Of a DNA stretch of 64,000 nt, positions 1 to 11,446 are shown piece by piece (the first letter of the stretch is position 1; each line of letters starts with the position of its first letter). Under the pieces are notes generated by a model. The model was not told the DNA's origin, did no database searches, and saw only the letters and a program-made list of their open reading frames with translations. The position numbers and the translations under genes were made by a program. The stretch comes from Acanthochlamys bracteata (Eukaryota; Streptophyta; Magnoliopsida; Pandanales; Velloziaceae), in NCBI GenBank assembly GCA_019914995.1, contig CM034127.1, positions 7,006,001 to 7,070,000 on the forward strand, read 5' to 3'.

Positions 1-450
1 GCTTCAGCAAAGCCTTTGTTCCAACTTCTCTTTGCTAATTCAATTCTATTGTTCTTCTCATAGAAAAAGAAGTGTTTATATCTCCTCAGCCACTATCTCA
101 AAGACAAAGTGTGTATGACTCTGAAAGCAAGTAGTATTCGGCTGGTTGATTTGTATCTCATCTTAAAACACCATTAAAGCCCTGATGCCTCCTAGGCATT
201 GAGGGAGGTGGGTTAGTCCACGTTACCACGGACGGTGTCGGAGTTCTTCTCTAGATTCACCGTCCTACGATCTTACGCTAAGTGGAACAGTAGGCTTAAG
301 TGCAATCTCTACTTGTAAATTCAAGATTCTCTCTATTTTGCTTGGGTCTCGTTTGTTTGATTTCTTAATTAGTGAGGTTTTGCTAGCCGTAGTTGATTTT
401 GTATGTCGGTTTGTTTGATTTTAAGCAGTCAGATTTGGTTCACGTACCTC

Positions 451-601
451 TTAGTTTGTTTAATCTCTAGCAGTGATATTTTCAATCACAGTATTGTTTG
501 TTTATCTCCAGTAGTGAGATTTTCTATCACTGTATTGTTTGGTTTGATCTTACTGCATTGTTTGTTTGATCTCCAACAGTGAGATTTGTGTTCACCGCTA
601 G
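451..601. repeat. Degenerate short tandem repeat
   Basis: Three to four imperfect copies of a unit of about 40 bp occur here, each with a TTGTTTGTTTGATCTC-like start followed by CAGTAGTGAGATTTT and an ATCAC segment. Copies begin near 451, 494, 536 (short) and 559. Weaker related TTGTTTGATTT segments extend left to about 350. No convincing ORF is present. The origin (a decayed transposon end or a simple local array) is not known. Confidence 0.5.
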
Positions 602-1913
602 GCCTGTTTTGATTTGTTGTTAAGTTAGTGAGCGATTTGTTAGATTCAGTTTTGGAAATCATTAGAGTAGTGAAGAAGAAACCAAGAGCATAATTAGCTA
701 TCTTCGTTGTAAGTTTTTGAGTCTGGTACAGAGATGGTTGGAATTGATACATGTTACAACTTCATCCCTTCTATCTTGATATGATACATGTTCCTTGTGA
801 ATGAATTAATAGAAACTCTGCGATCCGGTTGATGACTTGGACACATAGTTTGCAATTCTGGTTGAATGATGGTTGTCTCTTATATAAAGTTTTTGGTGTT
901 GAACAGTGACCCGCGAGTCAACCCGCCGGGTTGCCCTATGATCCGGCGACCCATACGCAGTTTCGAGTCTATTAGCGGGTCGTGTCTCTAACACTAAACC
1001 AAGATTGGTGAAGTTTAGTTGATAAAATCTGCGATGATCGTTATTGTTGTTGCCAGAAGATGCGAAAAGCGGTGGTGTTAGAAGAAGAGGTAGAGTGGCA
1101 GATCATTGGTCAACATTTCTTCTCCTGCAGGTGTTGATCGAGTGAAACCACAGCAGCTACAACAAATCTACTGAAGAGAAGTTTAGAGAAGACATTATTG
1201 TGATTGTGAAATGATTAAGAAAAGAGAGGAAAGCTGAGAAGGAGTTGGTGATTGCGAATGGTAGCGGTGGATTGAGTGCTAAAAAACTAATAAAGTGGCG
1301 ACAGCGAATGTGGAGGAGGAAACATGGCTCTTTTCTTGAGAAGGTAATATTTCCAACTTCGACTTCACTAAATGAAGTAGCGTTTGCACTATCGTCACCC
1401 AAAATCATTGCGGTGATACTCATCTCGCTGCTAATCAGTTGATTTGTGCACTTGTTATTGTAGATTTATGACCCTTTTGTTTTGTTATCTTCTACTTCAA
1501 TTTGTTGTAGATCTGTGAACACATTGGTGATTTGATAGATTTTTGTTGTTGTTGTTTAGATTGGTGGACGCTCACCGCCTTTGGTTCTTCGGTGTTGTCT
1601 TTCATACATCAGGAGTTTTTTTAGAGTAAGCTCTTGGTCGATCAAATCAACGGATAAATTCAAAACCAGTCCGAGCGGTTTAGGTCAATTCTAGTCGAAC
1701 TTATGGACAAATTATATGCAAACTCGGATCGATTTATATTCCAGATCGAAAGATTCTAGGATCGAATGATATATACACTTGACCTCAGATGTCTAAACCT
1801 TAGGTTTTCGGATCAACCTCAACTATTCATTAACTTCTTACATATATGGTGAATTTTTTGTTTTTACATTGAACTTTTTGTTCATTGAGATCTTAAATAT
1901 GATAGGAGTTAAT
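602..1913. other. Stretch without a recognised gene
   Basis: Only short overlapping ORFs are present. The one at 1245-1442 (+) has a basic KLIKWRQRMWRRKHGSF segment but no family I recognise, and there is an equally long ORF on the other strand, so it is not called. A GC-richer patch at about 905-985 with repeated GACCCG/CGGGT motifs resembles hAT subterminal sequence but has no identified ends. Confidence 0.4.
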
Positions 1914-2738
1914 TATGGGTGGCAATATATGACCCGAGCCAAAAACGCAACCCAAAAATGACCCAATTAATTAGGATTATGGTTAGAATTTTTTATCCGT
2001 ATAAATATATAGATTGGGTTAGGATTGAACGAATTTGACCCGATTATTAAATTGCCTATCTTTTGAAGGAACAAAATTTAAGTTTTTCTTACCGTATATA
2101 AAAGTATTGACAACAAAAATAATAAAAAATAATTTATAAATATTAAATTACATGGTATTTATAATTAATCATTATTTTTATATTTTCTTAAAATAGTGTA
2201 AGCTAAGAATTATAAATTATCGAAAATATTAATAGGTAGGTATTTTTGTAATGACGAATTTGGATTTCGTATAAAGATTTTTATCAAAAGTTTTTTTAGA
2301 TAGCTATATTTATCAAAATATTTATCGAAATTATTAATATATATTTTAATTATAAAATTTCAGTTGTCACCACATATTTTTAAAAAATAAAAATAAATTT
2401 TTCTTAGGTATTTTAAAAATCGATGAAGATACTAAAAAATGCATATTTTGATGGTTGTTTACTACATCACTTAGAATATCTTGCATTTTTATTACAACTG
2501 ATCTTATAATTTCGCAGAACTTTAAAAGTGTAGAATTAAATATTAATAATTTTAATTATTAAATGAGTTGATTTGAATTTGATCTGGTTATTAATAGGTT
2601 AGGTTATTAATAGGTTGAGTTAGAGTTGACAATTTAAACCTGTATAAATTGATAGGTTGGATTAGATTGAACGAATTTGACTCGATTATTAAATAGGTTG
2701 ACTCGAAACTGACCCACTAATCCGAATTTCTACCCCTA
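1914..2738. mobile_element. Non-autonomous hAT element with perfect 8-bp TSD
   Basis: The element starts TATGGGTGGCAATATATGAC, and its other end read in reverse starts TAGGGGTAGAAATTCGGAT, giving an imperfect inverted pair of hAT type. The flanking 8-bp duplication GAGTTAAT (1906-1913 and 2739-2746) is identical on both sides, the hallmark length for hAT. The interior is AT-rich and non-coding and repeats a GAACGAATTTGACCCGATTA-like motif near both ends (about 2026 and 2667), as expected for subterminal transposase-binding repeats. No transposase is present, so it would depend on an element in trans. Confidence 0.88.
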
Positions 2739-2746
2739 GAGTTAAT

Positions 2747-3212
2747 GAACAACGAAAGTTGCAATAGATGAGCATTATGGTATATCAATTGTGATCACAC
2801 TAATAGTAATTTGTATTTGTTAAATTTTGATTGTATTTGTGAATTGCAAGATTTTCTACTTCTTTTTGTTTTACGTTTGGAAATTATCGGAACATTATCA
2901 GAACCGCAATAGAAGGGTTTAAACAAGTGTGATAATTATGATAATTATGTTAGTGTCTTCAATTTTTCTCTCATGCACATTGTATTATAATTGGATTCTC
3001 TTTTATTATTTTTAAGGTCATTGCAAGTAATCATGCAGTAGTTCTTGTTGTTTATGCTTTGAATGATCCTTACTTTTAAGCAGATAATAAGAATTAAGAC
3101 ATCCGACGTTTTACAGCCTATCTTAAAAGTAATATCTATTTTTCCTTCTAGTCAGATGAACTCCTAAACCTTTTTTAATAAACAGAGTCGTAGATCTTAA
3201 ATTGCAGGTTAG
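2747..3212. other. Non-coding stretch between hAT element and exon pair
   Basis: AT-rich sequence with only short ORFs. It probably contains intron sequence of the gene whose last exons lie at 3213-3627, but no earlier exon could be identified. Confidence 0.35.
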
Positions 3213-3627
3213 TTGCTTCACCAATTTGTACAGTTTGAGCATTTGGAGCTCCTTTTCATTGCAGCTAGTCACATTGATCGTAGACCAACAGCTAAATGTT
3301 TTGCAAAGACAGACGGAGTTAATCCAAGTACAGCCAAGTGTGTTATGAATCGGTTCATATTTGACCAGGTGAGTGATGCATAACTTTAAACAAATACTAT
3401 ACTGCTATAATGCTCCCTCGACAGTATAATAAAGTTCGAAAGTCTGATGGTTTGGGGTAATAGATTTACCTTGATCAAGAAGTAATACTTCATTCTCGCT
3501 ATCATACTTATGATGTTAGTGTATAAATGATTGTACTGATTCTAGCTAACATTTGCTGATTGGTCTTTGCCTACAGCAATTAGCAAATCTACACAAGGGC
3601 AACCAACACTATAGTCCCTTGATGTAA
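3213..3627 (+). CDS. Last two exons of an unidentified gene
   Basis: An open exon runs from about 3213 (or 3234, using the TACAG acceptor just before it) to 3368, where it ends in CAG|GTGAGT. It encodes a peptide containing FEHLELLFIAASHIDRRPTA and ending NRFIFDQ. The next exon starts after CTACAG at 3577 and reads in phase QLANLHKGNQHYSPLM, then TAA at 3625-3627. The good donor and acceptor, phase agreement and non-random peptide support a real gene 3' end. I do not recognise the family. No upstream exon was found in the 3 kb to the left; a hAT insertion lies there. It could also be a pseudogene remnant. Confidence 0.42.
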
Positions 3628-4978
3628 GAGCCCAGGCCCTATAACTTAGAGATTTGTCCTAAGTTTGGATGTATCTATTAAAAGTAGTAGTCATGACTTG
3701 AGAATTATGTTATTATAGAAATTTTCTTGAGATGCTTTCTTTATTTAGAAGAATGAGCAATATTGCCAAAGATTTATGTAGTTAAGCAATACGCAGTTGT
3801 GTTCTGACTTCTTTGTGCTTGCCCGTACTTTGAATTGTAGAAAATTTGAGATGGTTGCCCTTTCAGCTATAATTACCCTCTTCCTCTAGATCCATTCAAC
3901 ATAGCATCCATACGATGTGCTTTAGAATTTCTCCAGATGACGAAGAAATTTGCTACTTGTCTTGTTGGAGCAAGAGATCTTGCTGTTATAAAATTTTCCT
4001 AATGGTGCGTTTGGGGTTTCCTAATACCTTTTATTTCATATTTTTCAATAAACTTTCTATAATATTTTATATAATTTATTTAAATTTTAGAAAGTATAGA
4101 AAGTTTTTACATTGTAAGATCCTATTATTGCTTATTTTTATTAATTTTTTTAGGTAAAAAAAATAGAGTTTGTTTCTCGTAATAGGATAAAAATATCTTT
4201 TATTTTAGAAAAATATTTTTCATATGCACCCTCAAAACATAAAAGAATTGTGCTCCTACTTGCGTAACTAAAAAACATAAAATAATACATAAAAATATTT
4301 CAGACTATTTATAAAAATTATTTTCATGTACTTCTTAATTATCAAATAACGGTAACTATTTATTCGTTATTAATTTTATTAATATATCCAAATAATGGGG
4401 TAAATTATAACTACTACTCTTATCTACGCTTTAGTATTTTCTTTCAATTACTTTTTGTCTTTATTACTTTTATTTATTACTTTTCTATCCAAGAGAGATG
4501 GGTATTCACGCTTGTTTTTTTTTTCCGCTTCATACTCCATCTCATTGAAACATGCTTCAATATTATAAATTACTCAATATATAATACTCCACGATCAGTT
4601 ATATAGTATTTGAACTTGGAGTAGGGTCAATATTTTTGTAGGTGTAAATAATGAATTAAGGGCATGGTGCGACGGCAAAACGGGCTATATATCTTCTTAA
4701 GTTGCCCTGATATGTCATATTGGAAAGTTGGTTTAGCTATTGCTTGGTATCTTCAAAGATGATCGAGGCAGTCAGTTAGTAGATTTTTTTACTCATCATT
4801 TAATATCGGAAAATGGTACTATCAATTATCTAATAGCTCATATATTCGTTAGGTAAGGAATTTTGATTTTGGTGAAATTCATCGTTTTAATACCACACAG
4901 TTGACAAGTTCATTTATAGAAAGAGATTTTCTTAGCATATTGCAAGTCAGTACTTTTAAATTAACTACTCTAAAAGCA
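3628..4978. other. Non-coding, with a possible Tourist-like MITE
   Basis: No convincing gene. At about 4003-4240 an AT-rich segment begins after TAA with TGGTGCGTTTGGGG and ends near GCACCCTCAAAAC. This resembles the Tourist-like MITEs elsewhere in the window, but its ends are not clean. The short ORF at 3915-4157 overlaps it and is probably spurious. Confidence 0.35.
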
Positions 4979-4986
4979 ACATCAAG

Positions 4987-5539
4987 TAGATGTGGCAAAT
5001 TTTTACCCGATCTGAAACCGATCCGAAAAAGTTAGATTCAAGTTAGACCTTAACTGAGTTCGGATCGACTTGAAATTGGCCCGAAAACTTAAACAGATTC
5101 GGGTCTGGTTCAAGTTTAATCAAAATTGATCAATTTAATTAGTATAATTATTTATATAGCATATTATTTAATAATTAGAAAATATTTAGAACAATGACAT
5201 AAACTTTTAGTTTATATATATATTTTTCTTAATTTAACCTAATGTGCTTAATTTTTTATTTAATTAATAGTTTTATCAAAATTAATATTTTTCTTTAGAA
5301 ATATGATAATAAATAATTTTTATATATTATTATTAAAAATTAATTTTTATAATTTTTATTTTAATAATTTTAATTATTAAATAGATTGATCCGAATTTGA
5401 CTCGGTTATTAAATAGATTAGATTAAGGATGAAATTTTGATGCATATAATTAAATAGATAGGATTAGAGTTAGACGATTTTAATCTGATTATATACAAAT
5501 TTATCCAAAGCTGATCTATGAACTTGAGTGCCACTCCTA
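4987..5539. mobile_element. Second short hAT element with perfect 8-bp TSD
   Basis: The left end reads TAGATGTGGCAAATTTTTAC and the right end, reversed, TAGGAGTGGCACTCAAG. The flanks carry the identical octamer ACATCAAG at 4979-4986 and 5540-5547. Its interior shares the GAATTTGACTCGGTTATTAA-type motif with the hAT element at 1914-2738, so the two probably belong to related families. It is 553 bp, has no ORF, and is non-autonomous. Confidence 0.87.
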
Positions 5540-5999
5540 ACATCAAGGTTGAGTTAATCAGCTTGATTAGATCATTAAGTGATTTGTGGTGTAGTCTGCC
5601 TAATTAACTTGAGATTAGATATATTGTGTTTATAAAGGGACATTTGTGAGTGCTTTTTGAAAAAGAGCTTTTGAGAAAGAAAAGGAGCGAAGGAGCTTTT
5701 GGATAAAAAGTGTTTGAAAGTACTCTTTGTTAAGGAACTTTTCAATTAAAACAAATACAGAAATAATGAATTTGATCTTTAGTGTAGATGAATTGATGTA
5801 TACTTATTTAATTTATGTAATAGAAAATGTTTACATCATTTGATATTTGAAAATTTACTATACTAAAACAAATGTTAAAAATCATTTCATAATAATTTTT
5901 ATTGACCTAAATTGTTAGTTTGAAATATATTTTCTCGTTAAATAGATACAAGAGCATGAGCATATTATCATATACATAGTCAAATATTGCTTAAAATAA

Positions 6000-6778
6000 T
6001 TATATATTTGATATTTTCATTGCAATTTCATCGCGATATACATGCCAATTTAAAATATTGTCATCAGCATCTACTTGAACCGGCTGAACATTCGACGTAT
6101 TGCACGATTCATCTTCATTTGATGGAACAAAACTTTCACGTTCCACAACAGCGAATGCATCATCGTAAACTGCCTTCTTCGTTGCTTGGACCTTTGGGTT
6201 CATTTAGGTAGTCTCTATCAGGTTATAATACGAACTTTATCTTCTTACCCGTAGAAACAATCCCGTCAAACAGACGACTGAACCAATCACGGATTAAAGA
6301 TAAATCTTTACCCCTTAAACTTTCTATACCTAGAGTCAGACTATTTAAATAACGAAATATCAGCAAGTGATAAATACAAAATAACAATATAAATATACAT
6401 AAAGTTTGCAAAGATACGTGTACTTCAATCTTGGCATCCCACCACTCATCAGTAACAACGATCTTGTTGTTTACATCGTCCCATCCCAAACTTGTCTCAC
6501 CAGAAATTAACTTCTTATAAAGAGTAAAGTCAGTTCTCATAGCATCCAAACGATTTTTCAGCTGCTTTTGATTATAGTCCTCGTTAAAGTAGGCGTTGAA
6601 TGCAGGACGGACCAACTCTTTGCATTGAAATGTCATGAAGGCTTATTACCTTTTCTGATCTCTTCTTTACAAAGTTCAATAAACTTTCTAACATAACTCT
6701 CTGACCAATGCGCAAGTTCTTTAGTACAACTTTTTCCTTGAGTAGACATCTAATAACCGTATCACGTACACCAATCAT
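6000..6778 (-). pseudogene. Myb/SANT-like domain ORF of a Harbinger element, broken
   Basis: The minus strand encodes the three-helix Myb/SANT-like domain of plant Harbinger second ORFs (the family named Myb_DNA-bind_3). An N-terminal part reads WSESYVRKFIELCKEEIRKG at about 6690-6640. After a frame change near 6640 the core follows, with QLKNRLDAMRTDFTLYKKL, SLGWDD and VTDEWWDAKIE at about 6600-6430. A further piece with LFDGIVSTGK lies near 6250. In active elements this protein helps the DDE transposase bind DNA and enter the nucleus. The frame change and scattered stops make this copy non-functional as it stands, although an intron may account for the gap after 6430. Confidence 0.72.
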
Positions 6779-8162
6779 AAGCTCTTATCCATCAGATTTA
6801 TCATCATAAGAATAAATTCATTATGTAATATATAGCCATACAATTCTATATCAATGTGCATATAAACAAATCTGTAAGCATGTAATCAAAATCTCAAGCC
6901 AAACAAGCAAATATATAAATAACAAACAAACATAGCAAAGTGAGTGATAATACTAAAAGTTATGCATATATATGGAGCTTTTTCTTTGGATATTTGAAAC
7001 CATGGCAACAACTATATAGTACAAACACAAGCATCAAAGATTGCAAGATGGGCTTGCATTCACTAGCATATGATAAAATGGATAGTCTCCTCACTTATGA
7101 AGTGTCCGACTAACTAATCTATATTATGAACATTACAGAATAAAATTACTCAACTCTCCATCAATTAATCAAGCATCTTAATTTTTACTAAAAATCCAAA
7201 CTCATACTGCATCAACTAATACATAATCTACAAAGACTTTAGTGAAGCAAACATGCCCTTATATAGTCATTGGTGTCAGTGGATGAACTTCTGCATGCAT
7301 TGAATTTGTTACAGGATACAATCAAAAAAGCAAGTGATTAGTTTCTCAGAAAAGAATATTTTCTTACTTCTAATATAATTTCTAATATCATGTGCATAAA
7401 GGATGGGTTTTGTCAGAAACCTTATCAATGCTTGATGCCCACTGATCATGGACAAAAGGATTCAATGATCACTCCAACAGAACATAAAGATAAAATAAAG
7501 GTAAGATAAACTTGTACATTATTGATTAATTTAGTTAAACGTCAAGTGTGTATAATGCATCAAAAAAACATAAAAAATTTTCCTGTTGAAGAAAAAACTA
7601 CAAAAAATTATATTCTCTTTTCTTTTTAGTAGAAAGTACTGAAATTATTAACAATATTATTATTAGCTTTTCAAAGTTGAATGTTTTGCTAAGCTTATCA
7701 TTAGTCATTCTGTTCAAAATGGGATGCACATAGAATTGCAACAATAATATTAATCCTTCTTATAAGAAAAAAAAAAGCAACACTCATTTATCAACCCTAA
7801 TGCAAAAGCTTAGTTTAGTTACCTAATCTTATTAAATTATATATATTCATCATGATTATTATTGTGAACTATGTGTTTTTCTTATGGATTCAAAAAGTTC
7901 AAAATCTACTCGCTAACTCCTTTATGAAATTTCTTTCATATGCGCGCCAAAGATATCACAATGAAGAAGGTTCTATGATGGCTTTTTCTATAATTATCAC
8001 ATTATGGTGATATGAGCATTATACCACTTCAAAATTAAACTGCAACAATTTCTCAATACAAATAATCTCAAACAGAAAAAAGTTCAAAAAACATGTAAAC
8101 ATTTTTATAGGCCCGTATAATCATGTGACATACATTATATTGCTAATTAGAAATTCATGCTT

Positions 8163-8184
8163 ATATATATATATATATATATAT
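8163..8184. repeat. (TA)n microsatellite, left of MITE
   Basis: A run of TA dinucleotides directly abuts the left terminus of the MITE at 8185. A matching run starts immediately to its right (8600-8620). The arrangement indicates insertion into, or duplication of, a TA microsatellite target. Confidence 0.9.
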
Positions 8185-8599
8185 GGGGAGGGATAGGGGC
8201 ACTCCAATCTTTATGCATATTCCAGCGCACTCCACGGCCGTTTGTGGCTGTCGAGACCTTCAAATCCAATCTCTACAGTTGGATATGAAGAAATACGAGT
8301 CGTTAACATATTGACAAAATTTCATCTCGATCGGACTACAAATAGACCTTAATCCGGTCACTTGATAATGATGACACAAATAGTAAAAGTTAACAAAAAG
8401 TATATATCTCATTTTTTAGTCATTTTGATCAAGTGGCTGGATGGAGGTCGATTTGTATTCCGATCGAGATAAAATTTTTTCAATATGTTAACGACTCGTA
8501 GTTCTTCATATCCAACGGTAGAGAATGGATTTGAAGGTCTCCACGGCCACAAACGGCCATGGAGTGTGCATAAAATTTAGAGTGCCCCTATCCCTTCCC
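8185..8599. mobile_element. MITE with long inverted repeats inside (TA)n (Micron-like)
   Basis: The termini GGGGAGGGATAGGGGCACTC and, reversed, GGGAAGGGATAGGGGCACTC are nearly identical. The inverted similarity continues inwards for roughly 190 bp on each arm, including an ACGGCCGTTTGTGGC block and a GATATGAAGAA/ACGAGTCGTTAACATAT block. Both ends abut runs of TA. Rice Micron MITEs are known for residing in (TA)n microsatellites; assignment to that type is by structure only. It is 415 bp and non-coding, nested inside the Harbinger-like element, so it is the younger insertion. Confidence 0.82.
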
Positions 8600-9521
8600 T
8601 ATATATATATATATATATATGTGCATGTGTGTGTGTGTGTATATTGCATAATTATTAGTTGTCAGTGTAGAATAGAGTAACAAAGCATAACTAACACCAT
8701 AGTTTTTGAAATATAAGTTATTTAAATTAGTTTGTTAAGACTTAGGGAGAAGGCAATTATTCTTGCCCTGCTTACACCATAACTGACTGAAGAACAAACA
8801 AGTACAAGGTCAATTTCACGCACACAACATTCAAGAGACTAATAACAATGGGCAGTCTCATGCTAGATCCATACTCCTTTATCAATCTTTCATAAGTTCA
8901 AACAGCGTAATAATGATAAATCTAAAAAACTGCTAGGATTCCAAGCAATTAGAACCAAGCAGTCTATCAACGCCATGTGGAGCAAAATTAGATTTAATCA
9001 AACAGAAGCTATAGAGTGCCTCAGGATTTTTATTGAACAGCATCAGCTATCTAACTAACAATCAAATAACTCTCAACAAAATATCAACTGTTAATCACCT
9101 AAAAAATGAAAACACAAAAAATTTTATCGATTTCAAACATTTTTTTCTCACCTGAAGCTTGAAATTACAATAACCTCACCGAATAACCTTGGAGAAGAAA
9201 GAGGAACCAACAAAGCTCCCATCTATCGTCGAAATTGCGCCGGATCTATCGAAGCCCTACAATTCGCTGGAGAGTGCAGGTATATTATATTAGATCTGAA
9301 AAGTAATGGCTAGGGCAAGCTGAACCAATAATATATAGTAGCAATTTTGTAAATATTTACTAAAGACAAAAGTGTCATTTTTCTAATGCTGAGTGGCAAA
9401 TTCATAAAAAAATTGAAAGTCAGCTTTCAGTTAGCAACATGTCAAACCAAACGCAATTATTATTGCAAAGTGCATTTTGGGTACGAAACGTATCCCAAAC
9501 ACATTGCCAAACGAGTACTAA

Positions 9522-11050
9522 ATAAACTGAACACCGTCAATTATATCATCGTGGTTATATATACGATAGTCTTACTTCTTTTTAAGTGCTAGATTATGAC
9601 AAAATCATGATTCATACGATTATTTTAGTGAGACATTATAGTAGTTCGTTTCAAATTCATATTCACAATAATCCATCGTGTTATAGCACATCAATCTTCA
9701 GATTTTTATGGAGTTAGATGAAAGTTACTTTTGCTTTTCAGCCATTGTAGTACCGCGTAGATAATTCTAATTCCGAAGCTTCCACACAATTGCTGGCAAG
9801 CAACGTGCAAATTAGCCTGATCCGTAGTCCTTGACTGTGCTCCTAACGAACATCGCAATCTTACTAACTAAACACAAAGGCGCGGAAGGATAATAATTAA
9901 TATACACCATCTTCAAAACTCCACATGCATATACAAATTTTCCAGATAAATCTGAAATTGATGAAATACCGAAAGAGACTATGAAACAACTTCATCCATT
10001 ATGCATTTATAAGCTTATATGCTGTTAAGGAAACTGAGGAAAAGCATTTTGGGAGGTCTGGCATTAATTTAAGTACTTATCAATTTAAATAAATACTTCA
10101 TATATTTTAGTAAACTATAATAATAAAATATTTTAAAAAGAATTTCTATAACAAAAAATATTTTTAAAATTTTTTGAAAATAAGTTCTATTTTTATCTCA
10201 AAATAATAATAAAATAAGTAATAATAAATTTTTACAATATAAAATTTCTGCATATTTTATATTTTAAAATATTTATTAAAAAATATGAAATAAAATATCA
10301 CAATGAAAAAAAGCACCGTCAAACGAGTTCTAAGTATTAGACTTTTAATAATTCTATTCAATTTTGAGAGTTTTAATAGAATTCTCTTTCTTTCCCTTAT
10401 TCTTTGGTAGAGTATCGTTGCAACTCTACTTGGATCATGTACATTCAAAATGCAAATTACAGGTTCGCTTCAAATGGAATACCCTAAAGCTATCCGACGC
10501 ATGAGTATCTAATTGGCAACATAACTTGCTGTATTTTACAAGACCAGAAGTTGCATGCGTATATGCCATCTAATATATGCCAGAGTAAATTTCAAAGCTA
10601 GTGGAGAAAGGAAATTCTAGCATGCTGAAAAATGTGAAAATCCAGAAGGACAGTATCCGCCAACAGTTAATACCTTTGTTATTTTTCTAATACAAGGAAT
10701 GCATAGGTTTATAATTACATAGATTCTTTTCACTATATATGGATATAGTTATGTAGAACAAGTTTGCATAAATTTTGATTAGGATTTCGTCAAAATGAGA
10801 CCCTTTATCTACTGGAGAACTACAATAAGGCAACATGAAAACCATATTGAAGGCAATCATAGTTGGGGAGCACAGTGTTTCTCTTATATGCAAAGCAAAA
10901 TCATAAGTGCATGAAATTTACTTATTATTTATTTGTAAAAGTAAACGAAACTTCATTCTCTTCCTTCCACATTATGAATTTCTTACAAAAGTTTGAACAA
11001 TATTCTTGCAACTAATTGTTGTTTATTATTTTCTACGAAATTTGCTTAAG
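9522..11050. other. Non-coding intergenic sequence
   Basis: No gene is supported; the ORFs at 10257-10448 and 10687-10893 (-) have no recognisable features. An AT-rich segment at about 10070-10340 ending in CGTCAAACGAGTTCTAA resembles the right end of the Tourist-like MITEs, but its left end is unclear. Confidence 0.4.
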
Positions 11051-11374
11051 TCCTAAGTTCGGAACAAAGCTCTAAATGAGATCTTCGCTGTTTAATATAA
11101 AAGTTATGATTTCAAAACATATAGATAAAATTTCAACTCAATTGGACCACATAAATCTTCATCTAACTTTGTGATAAGATGACAAACTAATAATAATATA
11201 AATTTTTTAAAATTTTGTTTTTTTTTTGTTGATCAAAATGTCGAATAAAAATTAATTCGTGTTCCGATTGAACTGAAATATTTTCAGCATATTTTTTTAT
11301 TTTTTCATATCTAATGGTGAAGATAATGTACTTTGATGTACCAAACGAACCACACTGATGCATTTTATAAAATA

Positions 11375-11379
<5 letters not shown>
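11051..11379. mobile_element. Diverged relative of the 8185 MITE
   Basis: The left arm (about 11070-11155) and the right arm (about 11250-11345) form a degenerate inverted repeat, with TTCAACTCAATTGGACCAC opposite GTTCCGATTGAACTGAA. Both arms align with the corresponding parts of the MITE at 8185-8599, for example TTCATATCTAATGGTGAAGA against TTCATATCCAACGGTAGAGA. It is also followed directly by an (AT)n run, as in that element. The exact ends are decayed. Confidence 0.55.
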
Positions 11380-11423
<44 letters not shown>

Positions 11424-11446
11424 TTTATTTATTTATTTATTTATAT
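11380..11446. repeat. (AT)n followed by (TTTA)n microsatellite
   Basis: About 35 bp of AT dinucleotides are followed by a T-run and then about six copies of TTTA. Confidence 0.93.

Larger units (their letters stand above)
5636..9518 (-). mobile_element. PIF/Harbinger-like element carrying a broken Myb/SANT ORF
   Basis: A Harbinger-type Myb/SANT-like reading frame lies on the minus strand at about 6000-6780, and a GC-richer leader-like segment at 9130-9280 could be its 5' exon. Candidate ends are AGGGACATTTGTGAGTGC at 5636 and, reversed, ACTCGTTTGGCAATG at about 9515, both next to TAA, the Harbinger target. The two ends differ from each other, so the boundaries are tentative. No DDE transposase frame is visible; the element may be a deletion derivative or two adjacent fragments. 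A separate MITE is nested at 8185-8599. Confidence 0.5.

Noticed and set aside
1157-1442. Overlapping ORFs on both strands, one with a basic KLIKWRQRMWRRKHG segment
   Set aside because: No recognised domain, no splice partners, and both strands are open over the same stretch, which is expected by chance.
6000-6211. Plus-strand ORF of 74 codons
   Set aside because: It is the shadow of the minus-strand Myb/SANT tail, which has family-like sequence.
8163-8620. CRISPR-like or hairpin RNA gene interpretation of the long inverted repeat
   Set aside because: There are no repeated spacers and the structure is fully explained by a MITE; a small-RNA role cannot be judged without expression data.
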